A stretch of 64,000 bases of DNA. Source: Micavibrio sp. (GTDB lineage Bacteria; Pseudomonadota; Alphaproteobacteria; Micavibrionales; Micavibrionaceae). Made by a program: the position numbers and the translations under genes. Shown here piece by piece: positions 8,324 through 17,345 of the stretch. The first letter of the stretch is position 1, and each line of letters starts with the position of its first letter. The stretch lies in NCBI GenBank assembly GCA_021604545.1, contig BQJE01000003.1, positions 124,001 to 188,000 of the forward strand, written 5' to 3'. The notes under the pieces were generated by a model, which worked only from the letters and a program-made list of their open reading frames with translations, did no database searches and was not told the DNA's origin.

Positions 8324-9330
8324 AAATTTTTGTACTGAAAGATAATAAAAAAGAGTCGTGGAATGAATTTGTTCATGCCAATCCGCAAGGCACATTTTTT
8401 CATCTGGCTGAATGGAAAGATGTAATTGAATTGTCTTTTGGCTGTAAAACCTATTACCTCTACGCTGAAGAGGGTGGGGTTATTACCGGCGTTTTACCAT
8501 TAGCGCTTGTGAAGCGCCCAATATTTGGACCGGTCTTAATCTCCACGCCGCTTTGCGTTTATGGTGGCGCATTGGGGGATACAAAAGAACTTGAAGAAGC
8601 CGCAGCGAAAAAGGCGCAAGCGTTAGGCGTTCAATATCTTGAGCTACGCAGCCAAACGCAAAGCCGACAGGACTGGCCGGTTAGCAACCGGTTTTATACC
8701 TTCCGCCGCGCTCTTTCGGATGACAATGAAGAAAACCTGAAGGCCATCCCGCGCAAACAACGCGCTGAGGTGCGGAAGGGCATGGCCATTAATTTGCAAA
8801 CAAGTGTTAATCAGGATATCAATATTTTTTACAAAATTTATGCAGAAAGCGTGCGCAATCTTGGTACACCCGTATTTTCAAAGCAATATCTTAAAGACTT
8901 GATTACCATTTTTGGCAAATCCTGCGAAATCACAACAATCGGGCACCAGGGACGCGCGCTCACCAGCGTTCTCAATTTTAGATACAAGGACCAGATTTTA
9001 CCTTATTATGGCGGCGGAATATCTGACGCCCGGCATTTCAGCGCCTACCCTTATATGTACTGGAAAGTCATGGAGAGAGCGGCACAAGAGGGCTTTAAAG
9101 TCTTCGATTTTGGCCGCTCGATGGAAGGAAGCGGCGCTTTTTCTTTTAAAAAGAACTTTGGGTTCGAGCCACAAAAACTTTCCTATCAATATCATTTAGT
9201 GAAGGCACAGGAATTACCTGACATGGACCCGGATAGTCAGCGCAATAAATTTCTTACAGATGCGTGGAAATTACTGCCGCTGCCGATTGCAAACAGATTG
9301 GGACCAATTTTATATCCCGTTATAATGTAG
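8320..9330 (+). CDS. FemAB-like GNAT-fold transferase (XrtA/PEP-CTERM-associated type)
   Basis: 336 residues starting MKIFVLKDNKKESWNEFV, with the ATG overlapping the methyltransferase stop. The C-terminal half holds the block VFDFGRSMEGSGAFSFKKNF followed by GFEP, which closely resembles FemAB proteins found with exosortase/exopolysaccharide loci, and a RKQRAEVRKG basic stretch in the middle. FemAB enzymes carry two GNAT-like domains and transfer aminoacyl groups to peptidoglycan precursors; in polysaccharide clusters the acceptor is unknown. No exosortase or PEP-CTERM substrate is visible in this window. It ends 11 bp inside the convergent deacetylase gene. Confidence 0.82.
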   Translation: MKIFVLKDNKKESWNEFVHANPQGTFFHLAEWKDVIELSFGCKTYYLYAEEGGVITGVLPLALVKRPIFGPVLISTPLCVYGGALGDTKELEEAAAKKAQALGVQYLELRSQTQSRQDWPVSNRFYTFRRALSDDNEENLKAIPRKQRAEVRKGMAINLQTSVNQDINIFYKIYAESVRNLGTPVFSKQYLKDLITIFGKSCEITTIGHQGRALTSVLNFRYKDQILPYYGGGISDARHFSAYPYMYWKVMERAAQEGFKVFDFGRSMEGSGAFSFKKNFGFEPQKLSYQYHLVKAQELPDMDPDSQRNKFLTDAWKLLPLPIANRLGPILYPVIM

Positions 9331-10159
9331 CCGGATCAACGATCTGTTTTACTTTCTTAAAATTCTGATCTTTAAACGGCTTTGAGAATTCAAAACTATC
9401 AGTGAGCCTTTCAAGCTTGCTAAAAGTATTCTTCCTATTTATCCAAAGCAGCAAGCTTACAGGCACGGAAGCCCCCTTAATTCGCCAGTTTTTCTCTTCC
9501 GCATCAAAATCATAAGGGTGACAATAAGTCCATGGAATCGTGCTGTCATCGGCTTTTTTGACCTGATTTTTAATCACGCCAAAGGGCAAATAACGAAAAT
9601 AAAAACCGCCGAGATAGGGCATTAAAAACGGTCCCACTTTCCCAATTGGCGCCGGAATTTCAATCAAACCATTTGACCATTTAAACGGCGTGGATGGCGC
9701 ACCCGGCAACCCATGCAAAGGATTGGCTACCGGAAGAACACTAGAGGAATATTCAAAACCAAGTTCTTTTAGAATATCAACGGCCCACAATGTATCCTTT
9801 GTGAGTGAAAAAACAGGCGCGCGATATCCTGTTATTTTCTCTCCGGCAATATCTTCCAGTATATCTTTGGCCCGCTTGGTATGCTCCTGAAACTGATTTC
9901 TACCCTGCTTTGTCAGCGGCGTATGGTCATAGGAGTGATGCGCGATTTCATGTCCCGCCTCATGAATGCGCCGTATAAGCTGCGGATTTTTTTCTGCCAG
10001 CGCTCCAACCGTAAACACTGTGGCTTTGATTTTATGCTCATCCAAAAATCCTAAAATTTTATCTGTAATAACAGGATATCGTTCCGGCAAATTTTCATCG
10101 AGGCGATGATCCTCTAGATCCAACGTAAATGTAATTAATTTTTTTTCTGAGGATCCCAT
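9320..10159 (-). CDS. Polysaccharide deacetylase family protein (NodB domain)
   Basis: 279 residues with a NodB/CE4 fold. The catalytic-base and metal motif is TFTLDLEDH (about 10-18), the metal histidines are in HEIAHHSYDHTPL (about 88-100, H-x3-H), and YRAPVFSL is motif 3. The LDLED form resembles the XrtA/PEP-CTERM-associated deacetylases that act on exopolysaccharide. There is no signal peptide, so a cytoplasmic or unusually exported role is open. It is the last gene of a minus-strand run and its start overlaps the FAD monooxygenase stop by 1 bp (TGATG); its 3' end overlaps the FemAB-like gene by 11 bp, so the two envelope gene sets meet tail to tail. Confidence 0.85.
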   Translation of the reverse strand: MGSSEKKLITFTLDLEDHRLDENLPERYPVITDKILGFLDEHKIKATVFTVGALAEKNPQLIRRIHEAGHEIAHHSYDHTPLTKQGRNQFQEHTKRAKDILEDIAGEKITGYRAPVFSLTKDTLWAVDILKELGFEYSSSVLPVANPLHGLPGAPSTPFKWSNGLIEIPAPIGKVGPFLMPYLGGFYFRYLPFGVIKNQVKKADDSTIPWTYCHPYDFDAEEKNWRIKGASVPVSLLLWINRKNTFSKLERLTDSFEFSKPFKDQNFKKVKQIVDPATL

Positions 10160-11307
10160 CAGACTTTTGAATATTTTATTTTAAAATAATTACGAAACAC
10201 AATATTCGGTACAAAGCGCATCAGCCCATCACGGATCATATGGTTTTTTGCACTCATCGGCACATACCATTTTACCGCGCCACGCGTCGCCGGCATAATG
10301 TCCTCAATAATCGGTCGCATTTGCGCTTCATAAGCTTGGAAAGCCTCCTCCGCTGTATCATGCGCCACCAACGCGTTACACAACCTACATGCCCCGGCAA
10401 AAGCCGCCGCCGCGCCGCGCCCCGAAAACAGTGTTAAGCAATGGGCCGCATCACCAACCAGAACGGCTCGCCCCTTATGCCAGATTGGCATATCGACCTG
10501 GCTCAGCACGTCCATGTAAAACTGCTCATCTTTTGGACAATGCTCAAGTACCTTCGCCGTTGTCGCGCTCGTTCCCTCGTAAGCTTTTAACAAGTGATCG
10601 TGGCGTTGATCCGGTGGCGGTAAGCTACGGTCTTTATTTGCCCAGACAAACACCGCTCCTATATCATCCTGCAACGTATTAAAAACCGCCATATAGCGGT
10701 CGCGCTCCATATGGGTGGCAAACTTGCTGTCGATATTAATCGCATTGGGAAGGCGGAAGGCCGCAACATGAAGATCGAGATAATCACGTTTATATTCACT
10801 TTCATTAAAAACCAGTTTACGCACGGCAGAATGCAGACCGTCCGTGCCAATCACCACATCAAATTCTTCCTCAACGCCAGACGCAAACGTAACTTTCGCC
10901 GCCGCGCCGCTATCATCAATCGCCGTGATATGATCACCAAAACGAATATCGGCGACAGATTTTGCATGTTCATAAAGAACCTGCGCCAGATCATCACGCA
11001 TAATCTGAATAATGCTGAGACCCTCAAACATTTTGGAATAATTAAGATCCAGCAAATTGCGACCCGTGCGATCATGATAGCTGGAAGAACGAATGCGCAT
11101 ATCATAGGGCTTTAAATCGGGAACCAATCCCATCTCTTCGGCAAAGATATAAGCCTGATGTGAAAGCGCGACCAAAAACCCGCCGACCCTCGTCGCCTCC
11201 GATTTTTCAACAACAACAGGCTTAAAACCGGCTTTGGCCAGGCGAATTGCGGCGGTTAAGCCCGCAATCCCCGCTCCACTGATCAGAATTTTACTGCCTT
11301 TTTTCAT
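10159..11307 (-). CDS. FAD-dependent monooxygenase (UbiH/PHBH-like)
   Basis: 382 residues from ATG at 11307. The N-terminal Rossmann site is ILISGAGIAGLTAAIRLA, the second FAD-binding block is VVIGTDGLHSAVR (about 150-162), and the GD motif is AVLVGDAAHC near residue 285. This places it in the FAD_binding_3 aromatic hydroxylase family, close to 6-hydroxynicotinate or salicylate hydroxylase-like proteins; the substrate cannot be named. The frame is open upstream to a TTG at 11367 touching the typA stop, but that extension is Cys/Leu-rich without homology signals. It sits 60 bp after typA. Confidence 0.82.
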   Translation of the reverse strand: MKKGSKILISGAGIAGLTAAIRLAKAGFKPVVVEKSEATRVGGFLVALSHQAYIFAEEMGLVPDLKPYDMRIRSSSYHDRTGRNLLDLNYSKMFEGLSIIQIMRDDLAQVLYEHAKSVADIRFGDHITAIDDSGAAAKVTFASGVEEEFDVVIGTDGLHSAVRKLVFNESEYKRDYLDLHVAAFRLPNAINIDSKFATHMERDRYMAVFNTLQDDIGAVFVWANKDRSLPPPDQRHDHLLKAYEGTSATTAKVLEHCPKDEQFYMDVLSQVDMPIWHKGRAVLVGDAAHCLTLFSGRGAAAAFAGACRLCNALVAHDTAEEAFQAYEAQMRPIIEDIMPATRGAVKWYVPMSAKNHMIRDGLMRFVPNIVFRNYFKIKYSKV

Positions 11308-11367
11308 GCTATCAAATCTATAGACTAGAAGGCATAAGAGCAAGTGGGATAGGCACTTCCGGACCAA

Positions 11368-13188
11368 TTACTCCGCAGCGCGGCTGGCTTTTTTACGATC
11401 ATGCGGACACAGATCTGCCTTACGCAGGCGCATATTATTAGGCGTCACTTCCAAAAGCTCGTCATCATTGATGTAGGACATCATTTGCTCCAGTGACATC
11501 TTTACTGGCGGCGTACATGTGGTCGCTTCATCCGTACCCGAAGCCCGCACATTGCTCAGCTTTTTCCCTTTGAGGATATTCACTTCCAGATCATTGTCAC
11601 GACTATGCTCACCGATAATCATACCTTCATAAACCGGCTGTTGATGTTCAACAAACATAATGCCGCGATCCTGCAAATTGAAAATAGCATAAGCCACAGC
11701 CTGGCCTTGCGCGTTGGAAATCAAAACGCCCTTGGCCCTTTGCGGGATATCGCCTTTATAAGGTGTGTAAGAATGAAAGACCCGGTTCATTACACCCGTG
11801 CCGCGTGTATCGGTCATAAAGCGGCTCTGATAGCCGATCAGGCCGCGTGATGGCGCATGAAAGACAATGCGTTGTTTGCCCGCACCACTTGAGCGCATAT
11901 CAACCATATCCGCTTTGCGGCGATTCATTTTATCGACCACTGTGCTGGCGTATTCTTCATCAACATCGATGGTAACTTCTTCGACAGGCTCGGTGCGATT
12001 ACCACTTTCATCTTCTTGAAACAGCACACGTGGGCGCGATACTGTCAGTTCAAACCCTTCGCGGCGCATGGTTTCAATTAAAACGCCAAGCTGAAGTTCT
12101 CCGCGCCCGCCAATTTCAAATGAATCTTTTTCTGAACTTTCACTAAAAGTAATAGCAACATTTGTTTCTGCTTCAGCCAATAATCTTTCGCGGATCATCG
12201 TCGAGGTCACCTTCTTACCATCCTGTCCAGCAAACGGGCTGTCATTCACAGAGATGGTTACCGACATAGTCGGTGGATCAATTGGTGTCGAGGCAATCGG
12301 CGTTTCAATGGCTGTGGCACCAATCGTATCGGCCACAGAGGCCTTGGTCAGACCGGCAATACATATAATGTCTCCGACATTAACCTGCTCCACCGGCACC
12401 CGTTCTGTGCCATCAAATGTCAAAAGCTTGGTCATGCGGCCGGTTTCAACCGTTTCACCATCCAGATTAATCGCTTTCACCGTGTCATTCACTTTCGCGG
12501 AACCCTGCATCACGCGCCCGGTCAGGCACCGTCCCAAAAACGGATCGGAATCCAGCAAGGTGGCCAACATCGCAAATGGCGCATCTTTATCACCAGCAGG
12601 CGATGGTACATGCTCGAGCACCAGATCCAGCAGCGGGTGTAAATTATCGCGAGGATCTTCCAACTCACGCACGCACCAGCCATCGCGGCCTGAGGCATAT
12701 AAAATCGGAAAATCGAGCTGCTCGTCCGTTGCATCCAGTGACACGAACAGATCAAACACCTCATCAACAACTTCTTCAGCGCGCTCATCGGCGCGGTCAA
12801 TTTTATTGATAATCACAATCGGCTTCAAACCCTGCGCCAGCGCCTTACCCAGCACAAATTTCGTCTGGGGCATTGGCCCTTCTGCAGCATCAGTCAGCAA
12901 GATAACACCGTCCGCCATATGTAGGACGCGCTCAACCTCACCACCGAAATCGGCGTGGCCCGGCGTATCGATAATATTGATACGAACATCACCCCACTGA
13001 ATAGACGTTGGCTTGGCCAAAATCGTAATGCCGCGCTCCTTCTCCAGATCGCCACTATCCATGACACAGACATCGACCTGTTGATTGTCACGGAACATAC
13101 CGCTTTGTTGCATCAGACTATCAATCAGCGTGGTTTTGCCATGGTCAACATGGGCAATAATCGCAATATTTCTAAGCTCTTGTGTCAT
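11368..13188 (-). CDS. typA: Translational GTPase TypA/BipA
   Basis: 606 residues, full length for the family. G1 is AHVDHGKTTL, G3 DTPGHADFGGEVERVL, G4 NKIDR; these are followed by EF-Tu domain 2, the EF-G-like domains III and V, and the BipA-specific C-terminal domain with the block LRKADLCPHDRKKA. TypA is a ribosome-binding GTPase needed for ribosome assembly and stress or cold growth. Its ATG follows the stop of the RNA helicase gene with no spacer (TAAATG), so the two are translationally coupled and both act on ribosome or RNA structure. Confidence 0.97.
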   Translation of the reverse strand: MTQELRNIAIIAHVDHGKTTLIDSLMQQSGMFRDNQQVDVCVMDSGDLEKERGITILAKPTSIQWGDVRINIIDTPGHADFGGEVERVLHMADGVILLTDAAEGPMPQTKFVLGKALAQGLKPIVIINKIDRADERAEEVVDEVFDLFVSLDATDEQLDFPILYASGRDGWCVRELEDPRDNLHPLLDLVLEHVPSPAGDKDAPFAMLATLLDSDPFLGRCLTGRVMQGSAKVNDTVKAINLDGETVETGRMTKLLTFDGTERVPVEQVNVGDIICIAGLTKASVADTIGATAIETPIASTPIDPPTMSVTISVNDSPFAGQDGKKVTSTMIRERLLAEAETNVAITFSESSEKDSFEIGGRGELQLGVLIETMRREGFELTVSRPRVLFQEDESGNRTEPVEEVTIDVDEEYASTVVDKMNRRKADMVDMRSSGAGKQRIVFHAPSRGLIGYQSRFMTDTRGTGVMNRVFHSYTPYKGDIPQRAKGVLISNAQGQAVAYAIFNLQDRGIMFVEHQQPVYEGMIIGEHSRDNDLEVNILKGKKLSNVRASGTDEATTCTPPVKMSLEQMMSYINDDELLEVTPNNMRLRKADLCPHDRKKASRAAE

Positions 13189-14655
13189 TTATGCCGCCCT
13201 GCGTGGATTCTTCTTGCCTCTGTGCTTTTTTGCATGCGGCTTGGCCTTAATATAACGCGATGTCGGCTTTTGCGCATTGCCATCCTGACGGTGTCTTTTT
13301 TCACCGTTGTTCTGGCCACTCTTTTGACCGCCTTCATTACGGTTTTCCTGTCTATCTCCCTGACCCTTCGCCTTACGGTTCTCCTGACCGCGGGCCTTAC
13401 CAGCCTCAGGACGTCCCTCAGAACTCCCACCCTCGGAGCGTCCCCCTTCTGAACGTCTATGTGAACGCTGTTTTCTGCGGCCCACATACCCACCCGGCTT
13501 GCCTGAAAAAGGCTTTTTCTTACCATATGCACCCGGTACGCGGCGTGCGCCCTGCGGAGCCTGCGCCTTTTTGGATGGATCAAGCAATTGCTCAATCGCA
13601 TGCCATTTGCGGCCCTCTTGCGACGATACAAAGCTCAAAGCTGAACCTTTTGCGCCAGCCCGGGCCGTTCTTCCCATACGGTGAATGTAATCTTCGGCCA
13701 CTTGCGGTAAATCATAATTAATCACATGTTCGATATGCGGTACATCAAGGCCACGCGCAGCAACATCAGTCGCAACGAGTATTCTGAATTTTTTGCGGCG
13801 GAAATTATTCATCACGGTATTACGTTTGTTTTGTCTTAAATCACCATGCAGCGCATCGGCTTCAAAACCATCGCGGCGTAAGTTTTTGGCCATTCTTTCC
13901 GTGCCGTGTTTAGTTTTAACAAAAATAATCACTGAGCCACTACGATCATGAAGCTGCAGCACCAGTTCTTTATATTTTTTATCCTGCTCAATACGGATAA
14001 CATCCTGCTTGATATTCAGCGCCACAACATTCGTAGCCCCCATTGAAACGCGCTCGGGATTGGTCAGATATTTGCTTGAGAGCTTGATAATTTCATTCGG
14101 CATGGTTGCCGAAAACATCAGCGTTTGACGCTTTTTCGGCATGAATTTTAAAATTCTATCAATCTGCACGCCAAAGCCCATGTCGAGCATACGGTCGGTT
14201 TCATCTAAAACCAGAAACCCTGCGTCATGTAGCTTCAAAGTGCCACGCTCCAAATGATCGTTAATACGTCCTGGTGTACCAACAATAATACGAGGCTGCG
14301 CGCGAAGCTGTGAAAGCTGTTTGCCCATCGACTCACCGCCGATGATAAAGGCGGTTTTAATCGGGCTTTTATAGCCGACCAGTTGATGGATAACATCGAG
14401 AACCTGCTTGGCAAGTTCGCGTGTTGGTGTCAGCACCAATGCGATACCGCGCGGGTTGCGCAGTAATGATTCAACCAGTGGAATAGAAAACGCAGCCGTT
14501 TTACCGGTTCCCGTCTGGGCGCTGCCCAAAACATCACGCCCCTGCAACGCCAATGGAATGGCCTTTGCCTGAATGGGTGTAGGCGTTTTATGGTCCATCT
14601 TGGACAATGATTTATTCAGCTCTTGTGACAGGCCGAAACCCTCAAAATTTTTCAT
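13189..14655 (-). CDS. DEAD-box family RNA helicase, RhlE-like, with basic C-terminal tail
   Basis: 488 residues from ATG 14655 (MKNFEGFGLSQELNKSL). Helicase motifs in order: Q motif PTPIQAKAIP, I AQTGTGKT, Ia PTRELA, Ib TPGR, II DETD (instead of DEAD), III SAT, V ATDVAARGLD, VI HRMGRTARAG. The last 115 residues or so are low-complexity and basic, with RRSEGGRSEGG-type repeats and Lys/Arg-rich ends, suited to nonspecific RNA binding. RhlE-type helicases remodel ribosome precursors and cold-stabilised RNA. It is first in the operon with typA. Its 5' leader holds an imperfect hairpin (14694-14712). Confidence 0.92.
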   Translation of the reverse strand: MKNFEGFGLSQELNKSLSKMDHKTPTPIQAKAIPLALQGRDVLGSAQTGTGKTAAFSIPLVESLLRNPRGIALVLTPTRELAKQVLDVIHQLVGYKSPIKTAFIIGGESMGKQLSQLRAQPRIIVGTPGRINDHLERGTLKLHDAGFLVLDETDRMLDMGFGVQIDRILKFMPKKRQTLMFSATMPNEIIKLSSKYLTNPERVSMGATNVVALNIKQDVIRIEQDKKYKELVLQLHDRSGSVIIFVKTKHGTERMAKNLRRDGFEADALHGDLRQNKRNTVMNNFRRKKFRILVATDVAARGLDVPHIEHVINYDLPQVAEDYIHRMGRTARAGAKGSALSFVSSQEGRKWHAIEQLLDPSKKAQAPQGARRVPGAYGKKKPFSGKPGGYVGRRKQRSHRRSEGGRSEGGSSEGRPEAGKARGQENRKAKGQGDRQENRNEGGQKSGQNNGEKRHRQDGNAQKPTSRYIKAKPHAKKHRGKKNPRRAA

Positions 14656-14978
14656 GTTATTTTCTTTCTTATTTTTGTTCCAACAAAGCACTCTCCCGCG
14701 CACAACGCACGGGATGAAGCCTCAAAGGGCCGTTAACTTATAAGTGTGAACTTTGCGGAAAAAGGAGTGATTTTTTGATTTCACGTATCCTTATTGCTCT
14801 TATGTCTTAAAGGAGCTGGATACTTTTTCTGTAAGTTCTCAGCGTCTACTAAACGCAGCGGAGGTTATGGCAGGTTTCGTAGATTCTGTCAAACTTTTGT
14901 TTTCATGCCCAAATTTGAATCCCTTCCCTTTCACCATAAAAGCTGCTAAATACCTCCCTGTCTGCATGTAAGCGGGCA
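14656..14978. other. Intergenic region between helicase and que operon
   Basis: This divergent spacer of over 300 bp should hold the promoters for the helicase-typA operon (minus) and the que operon (plus). A short imperfect hairpin, CCCGCGC with GCACGGG (14694-14712), lies in the helicase leader. Two purine-rich AAAGGAG sequences (near 14764 and 14809) stand before very short reading frames only, so I do not call a gene. No convincing consensus promoter was found by eye. Confidence 0.4.
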
Positions 14979-15017
14979 ACCGGTCGCGGACCTACCCGGT
15001 ACTAACGAAAACAAGGA
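14979..15017 (+). promoter_or_regulatory. preQ1 class I riboswitch
   Basis: The stem P1 is ACCGG (14979-14983) with CCGGT (14996-15000). It encloses a C-rich loop, TCGCGGACCTAC, and is followed by an A-rich tail ACTAACGAAAACAAGGA. This is very close to the minimal preQ1-I aptamer of Thermoanaerobacter tengcongensis, with the same TCGC after P1 and nearly the same AACAAAACAAGG tail. The AAGGA (15013-15017) is also the ribosome site of queC, 9 nt before its GTG, so pairing of the 3' tail in the pseudoknot would hide it when preQ1 is bound. It precedes four queuosine-precursor genes, exactly the expected regulon. Confidence 0.88.
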
Positions 15018-15026
15018 CAACAAAAC

Positions 15027-15728
15027 GTGAAAACAATTGTTATATGCTCCGGCGGACTGGATTCCGTCATTTTGGCTCATAAAGTAGCCACCGAGAAACA
15101 GCTCACAGGACTACTCTCTTTTGATTACGGCCAGCGCCATAAAAAGGAGCTGGAATTTGCAAAGCTGTGCGCAGAGCGTCTCGGCGCTCCTCATTCTATT
15201 ATTGATATATCGGATGTCGGCGCGGCGCTGAGCGGTTCAGCCCTCACCGACAATGTCGATGTACCGGACGGCCATTACGCCGAAGAATCCATGAAGATCA
15301 CGGTCGTACCCAACCGCAACGCGATTATGCTCTCTATTGCTTACGGTATTGCCAGCGCACAAAAAGCCGAGGCCGTTGCCGCAGCCTTTCATGGTGGCGA
15401 TCACTTTATATATCCCGATTGCCGTCCCGCTTTTGTCGACGCTTTTGAAGCCATGCAAAATCAGGCACTAGAGGGGCTATCAGAAATTAAACTCTACACG
15501 CCATATCTAAACCTGACCAAAGCCGATATTGCCGCTGAAGGCGCGCGACTGAATATACCGTTTATCGAGACATGGTCGTGTTACAAAGGTGGCGCTCAGC
15601 ATTGCGGGCGCTGCGGTACCTGTGTTGAACGACGCGAAGCCTTTCATCTGGCCAATGTCAACGACCCTACAAAATATGACGATCCCGATTACTGGCAGGA
15701 TGCCGTTAAAAAAGCGGAGGCCGCGTGA
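15027..15728 (+). CDS. queC: 7-cyano-7-deazaguanine synthase
   Basis: 233 residues, GTG start at 15027 set by the AAGGA ribosome site inside the riboswitch. It converts 7-carboxy-7-deazaguanine to preQ0 using ATP and ammonia. The PP-loop SGGLDS is at about 8-13, and the zinc site C-x7-C-x2-C-x2-C is seen in CYKGGAQHCGRCGTC (about 191-205). First gene of queC-queD-queE-queF, each overlapping the next, giving a complete route from 7,8-dihydroneopterin triphosphate to preQ1. The gene for GTP cyclohydrolase is not in the window, nor are tgt and queA. Confidence 0.97.
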   Translation: MKTIVICSGGLDSVILAHKVATEKQLTGLLSFDYGQRHKKELEFAKLCAERLGAPHSIIDISDVGAALSGSALTDNVDVPDGHYAEESMKITVVPNRNAIMLSIAYGIASAQKAEAVAAAFHGGDHFIYPDCRPAFVDAFEAMQNQALEGLSEIKLYTPYLNLTKADIAAEGARLNIPFIETWSCYKGGAQHCGRCGTCVERREAFHLANVNDPTKYDDPDYWQDAVKKAEAA

Positions 15729-16084
15729 TGTACACAATTTCCAAAGAATATCACTTCTCTGCTTCGCATCAGCTATTCCAATTACCGAACGATCACCCCT
15801 GCGCCCGGCTACACGGCCACAACTATGTTGTAGAAGTAGAGTTACAATCAGAAACGCTTAGCGATGTTGGTTTTGTTCGTGATTACCGTGAGCTTGATGC
15901 ACTTAAAACTTACATCGATGAAAAATTCGATCATCGGCACCTTAATGATGTTCTTGGCGATGATAATGTGACGGCCGAACAGCTGGCGCGGCATTTTTAT
16001 GACTGGTGCAAGATGCAATGGGGCGAAGTCACAGCTGTGCGCGTTAGAGAAACGCCCAAAAGCACGGCGGAGTATCGGGCATGA
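15728..16084 (+). CDS. queD: 6-carboxy-5,6,7,8-tetrahydropterin synthase
   Basis: 118 residues, ATG at 15728 in a TGATG overlap with the queC stop (a GTG one codon earlier is possible). QueD makes 6-carboxytetrahydropterin from 7,8-dihydroneopterin triphosphate. The zinc histidines and catalytic Cys are visible: [16 protein letters not shown], then HLND and the C-terminal RVRETP glutamate typical of the PTPS fold. The order of genes does not follow the order of reactions; QueD acts first. Confidence 0.96.
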   Translation: MYTISKEYHFSASHQLFQLPNDHPCARLHGHNYVVEVELQSETLSDVGFVRDYRELDALKTYIDEKFDHRHLNDVLGDDNVTAEQLARHFYDWCKMQWGEVTAVRVRETPKSTAEYRA

Positions 16085-16791
16085 GTGAAAAAAACATCCG
16101 CATCAGTGAAATTTTTGGCCCCACTATTCAGGGTGAAGGCGCCGTGATTGGCCAGCCGACTGTTTTTGTCCGCACCGGTGGCTGCGATTACCGCTGCACA
16201 TGGTGCGACACTCTATATGCGGTTGACAGTGAATACCGTCATCAATGGCAGGCCATGAGCGCCGAAGAAATTTTTGGCCGCGTCCAGGAGCTTGCAAAAA
16301 AACCTCTCATGGTCACATTGTCAGGCGGTAATCCGGCAATCCAGCCGCTCAGCCCGCTGATCACACTGGGAAAGAAACACGGCTATCGCTTCGCACTAGA
16401 GACACAGGGAAGTGTTGCCCAAGACTGGTTTTCTAATCTTGATGTTTTAACTCTTTCGCCCAAGCCACCATCAAGCGGTATGAAAACCGACTGGGATGTA
16501 TTTAATGATTGTTTAAAGACCGCAGGTGAGGGACCAAAAACATCGCTGAAGATTATTATCTTTGATGAAAATGATTACGCCTATGCAAAGGAAGCCGCCG
16601 AGAAATATTCTCATCTTCCGATTTATCTGCAGCCCGGCAATCATACAACGCCGCCACAGAATATCGATAAAGACGCTTTGAACGAACGTATGCAATGGCT
16701 CATAGAAAAAGTAAACAGTGACCAGTGGTTTGAAGCGAGCGTATTACCACAGCTGCACGTCATGCTCTGGGGCAACGAAAGGGGAGTCTAA
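16081..16791 (+). CDS. queE: 7-carboxy-7-deazaguanine synthase
   Basis: A radical-SAM enzyme of 236 residues that rearranges carboxytetrahydropterin to 7-carboxy-7-deazaguanine. The cluster motif CDYRCTWC (C-x3-C-x2-C, about 35-42) binds the 4Fe-4S centre; [20 protein letters not shown] before it and [10 protein letters not shown] after it are typical of QueE. It overlaps queD by 4 bp and abuts queF (shared base at 16791). Confidence 0.96.
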   Translation: MSEKNIRISEIFGPTIQGEGAVIGQPTVFVRTGGCDYRCTWCDTLYAVDSEYRHQWQAMSAEEIFGRVQELAKKPLMVTLSGGNPAIQPLSPLITLGKKHGYRFALETQGSVAQDWFSNLDVLTLSPKPPSSGMKTDWDVFNDCLKTAGEGPKTSLKIIIFDENDYAYAKEAAEKYSHLPIYLQPGNHTTPPQNIDKDALNERMQWLIEKVNSDQWFEASVLPQLHVMLWGNERGV

Positions 16792-17258
16792 TGACCAAAG
16801 AAAATATTTACAAAGACCTAACCCAACTCGGCGGCAAAACCGCTCTACCTGCAAACCCCGATGAAGCCGAACTCGAACGCGTTCCGAATCCGCAAAAGGG
16901 GAAACAATATAACGTTCGCTTTACCACGCCAGAATTCACTTCACTCTGCCCGATCACCGGCCAGCCCGACTTTGCCCATCTGATGATTGATTACGTACCG
17001 GGCGACTGGCTGGTCGAAAGTAAATCCCTCAAGCTCTTCCTTGGTTCATTCCGTAATCACGGCGCGTTCCACGAGGACTGCACGCTCTCCATTGCCAACA
17101 GAATCGCCAAAGAAATCGAACCGCAATGGCTGCGTATTGGCGGCTACTGGTATCCGCGCGGCGGTATGCCCATTGATGTCTTTTACCAGACCGGAAAGCA
17201 ACCCGAAGATGTCTGGATTCCTGAGCAGGACGTCCCGCCTTATCGCGGACGGGGGTAA
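16791..17258 (+). CDS. queF: NADPH-dependent 7-cyano-7-deazaguanine reductase
   Basis: 155 residues, the short (type I, YkvM-like) form of QueF that reduces preQ0 to preQ1. The active-site block is [15 protein letters not shown] with the nucleophilic Cys and Asp, followed by the QueF motif [20 protein letters not shown] and the C-terminal [13 protein letters not shown]. The product preQ1 is the ligand of the riboswitch at the head of the operon, which closes a feedback loop. Confidence 0.97.
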   Translation: MTKENIYKDLTQLGGKTALPANPDEAELERVPNPQKGKQYNVRFTTPEFTSLCPITGQPDFAHLMIDYVPGDWLVESKSLKLFLGSFRNHGAFHEDCTLSIANRIAKEIEPQWLRIGGYWYPRGGMPIDVFYQTGKQPEDVWIPEQDVPPYRGRG

Positions 17259-17345
17259 CGTTACAAAACCCCGGCTTTCATAGTGCTTTCACAAGTGCAT
17301 TTTGCTATGAATGAATAAGGTGACTTTTTCCTGACCAAAGAACCA

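Noticed and set aside
4368-10159. Genomic island or prophage for the envelope genes
   Set aside because: No integrase, tRNA junction, direct repeats or clear shift in base composition at the edges.
12254-13000. 248-codon frame antisense to typA
   Set aside because: It is a Ser/Thr-rich shadow of the fully conserved typA gene.
14760-14830. Leader peptide upstream of the que operon
   Set aside because: The AAAGGAG sites are followed only by frames of about 12 codons without a feature that ties them to regulation.
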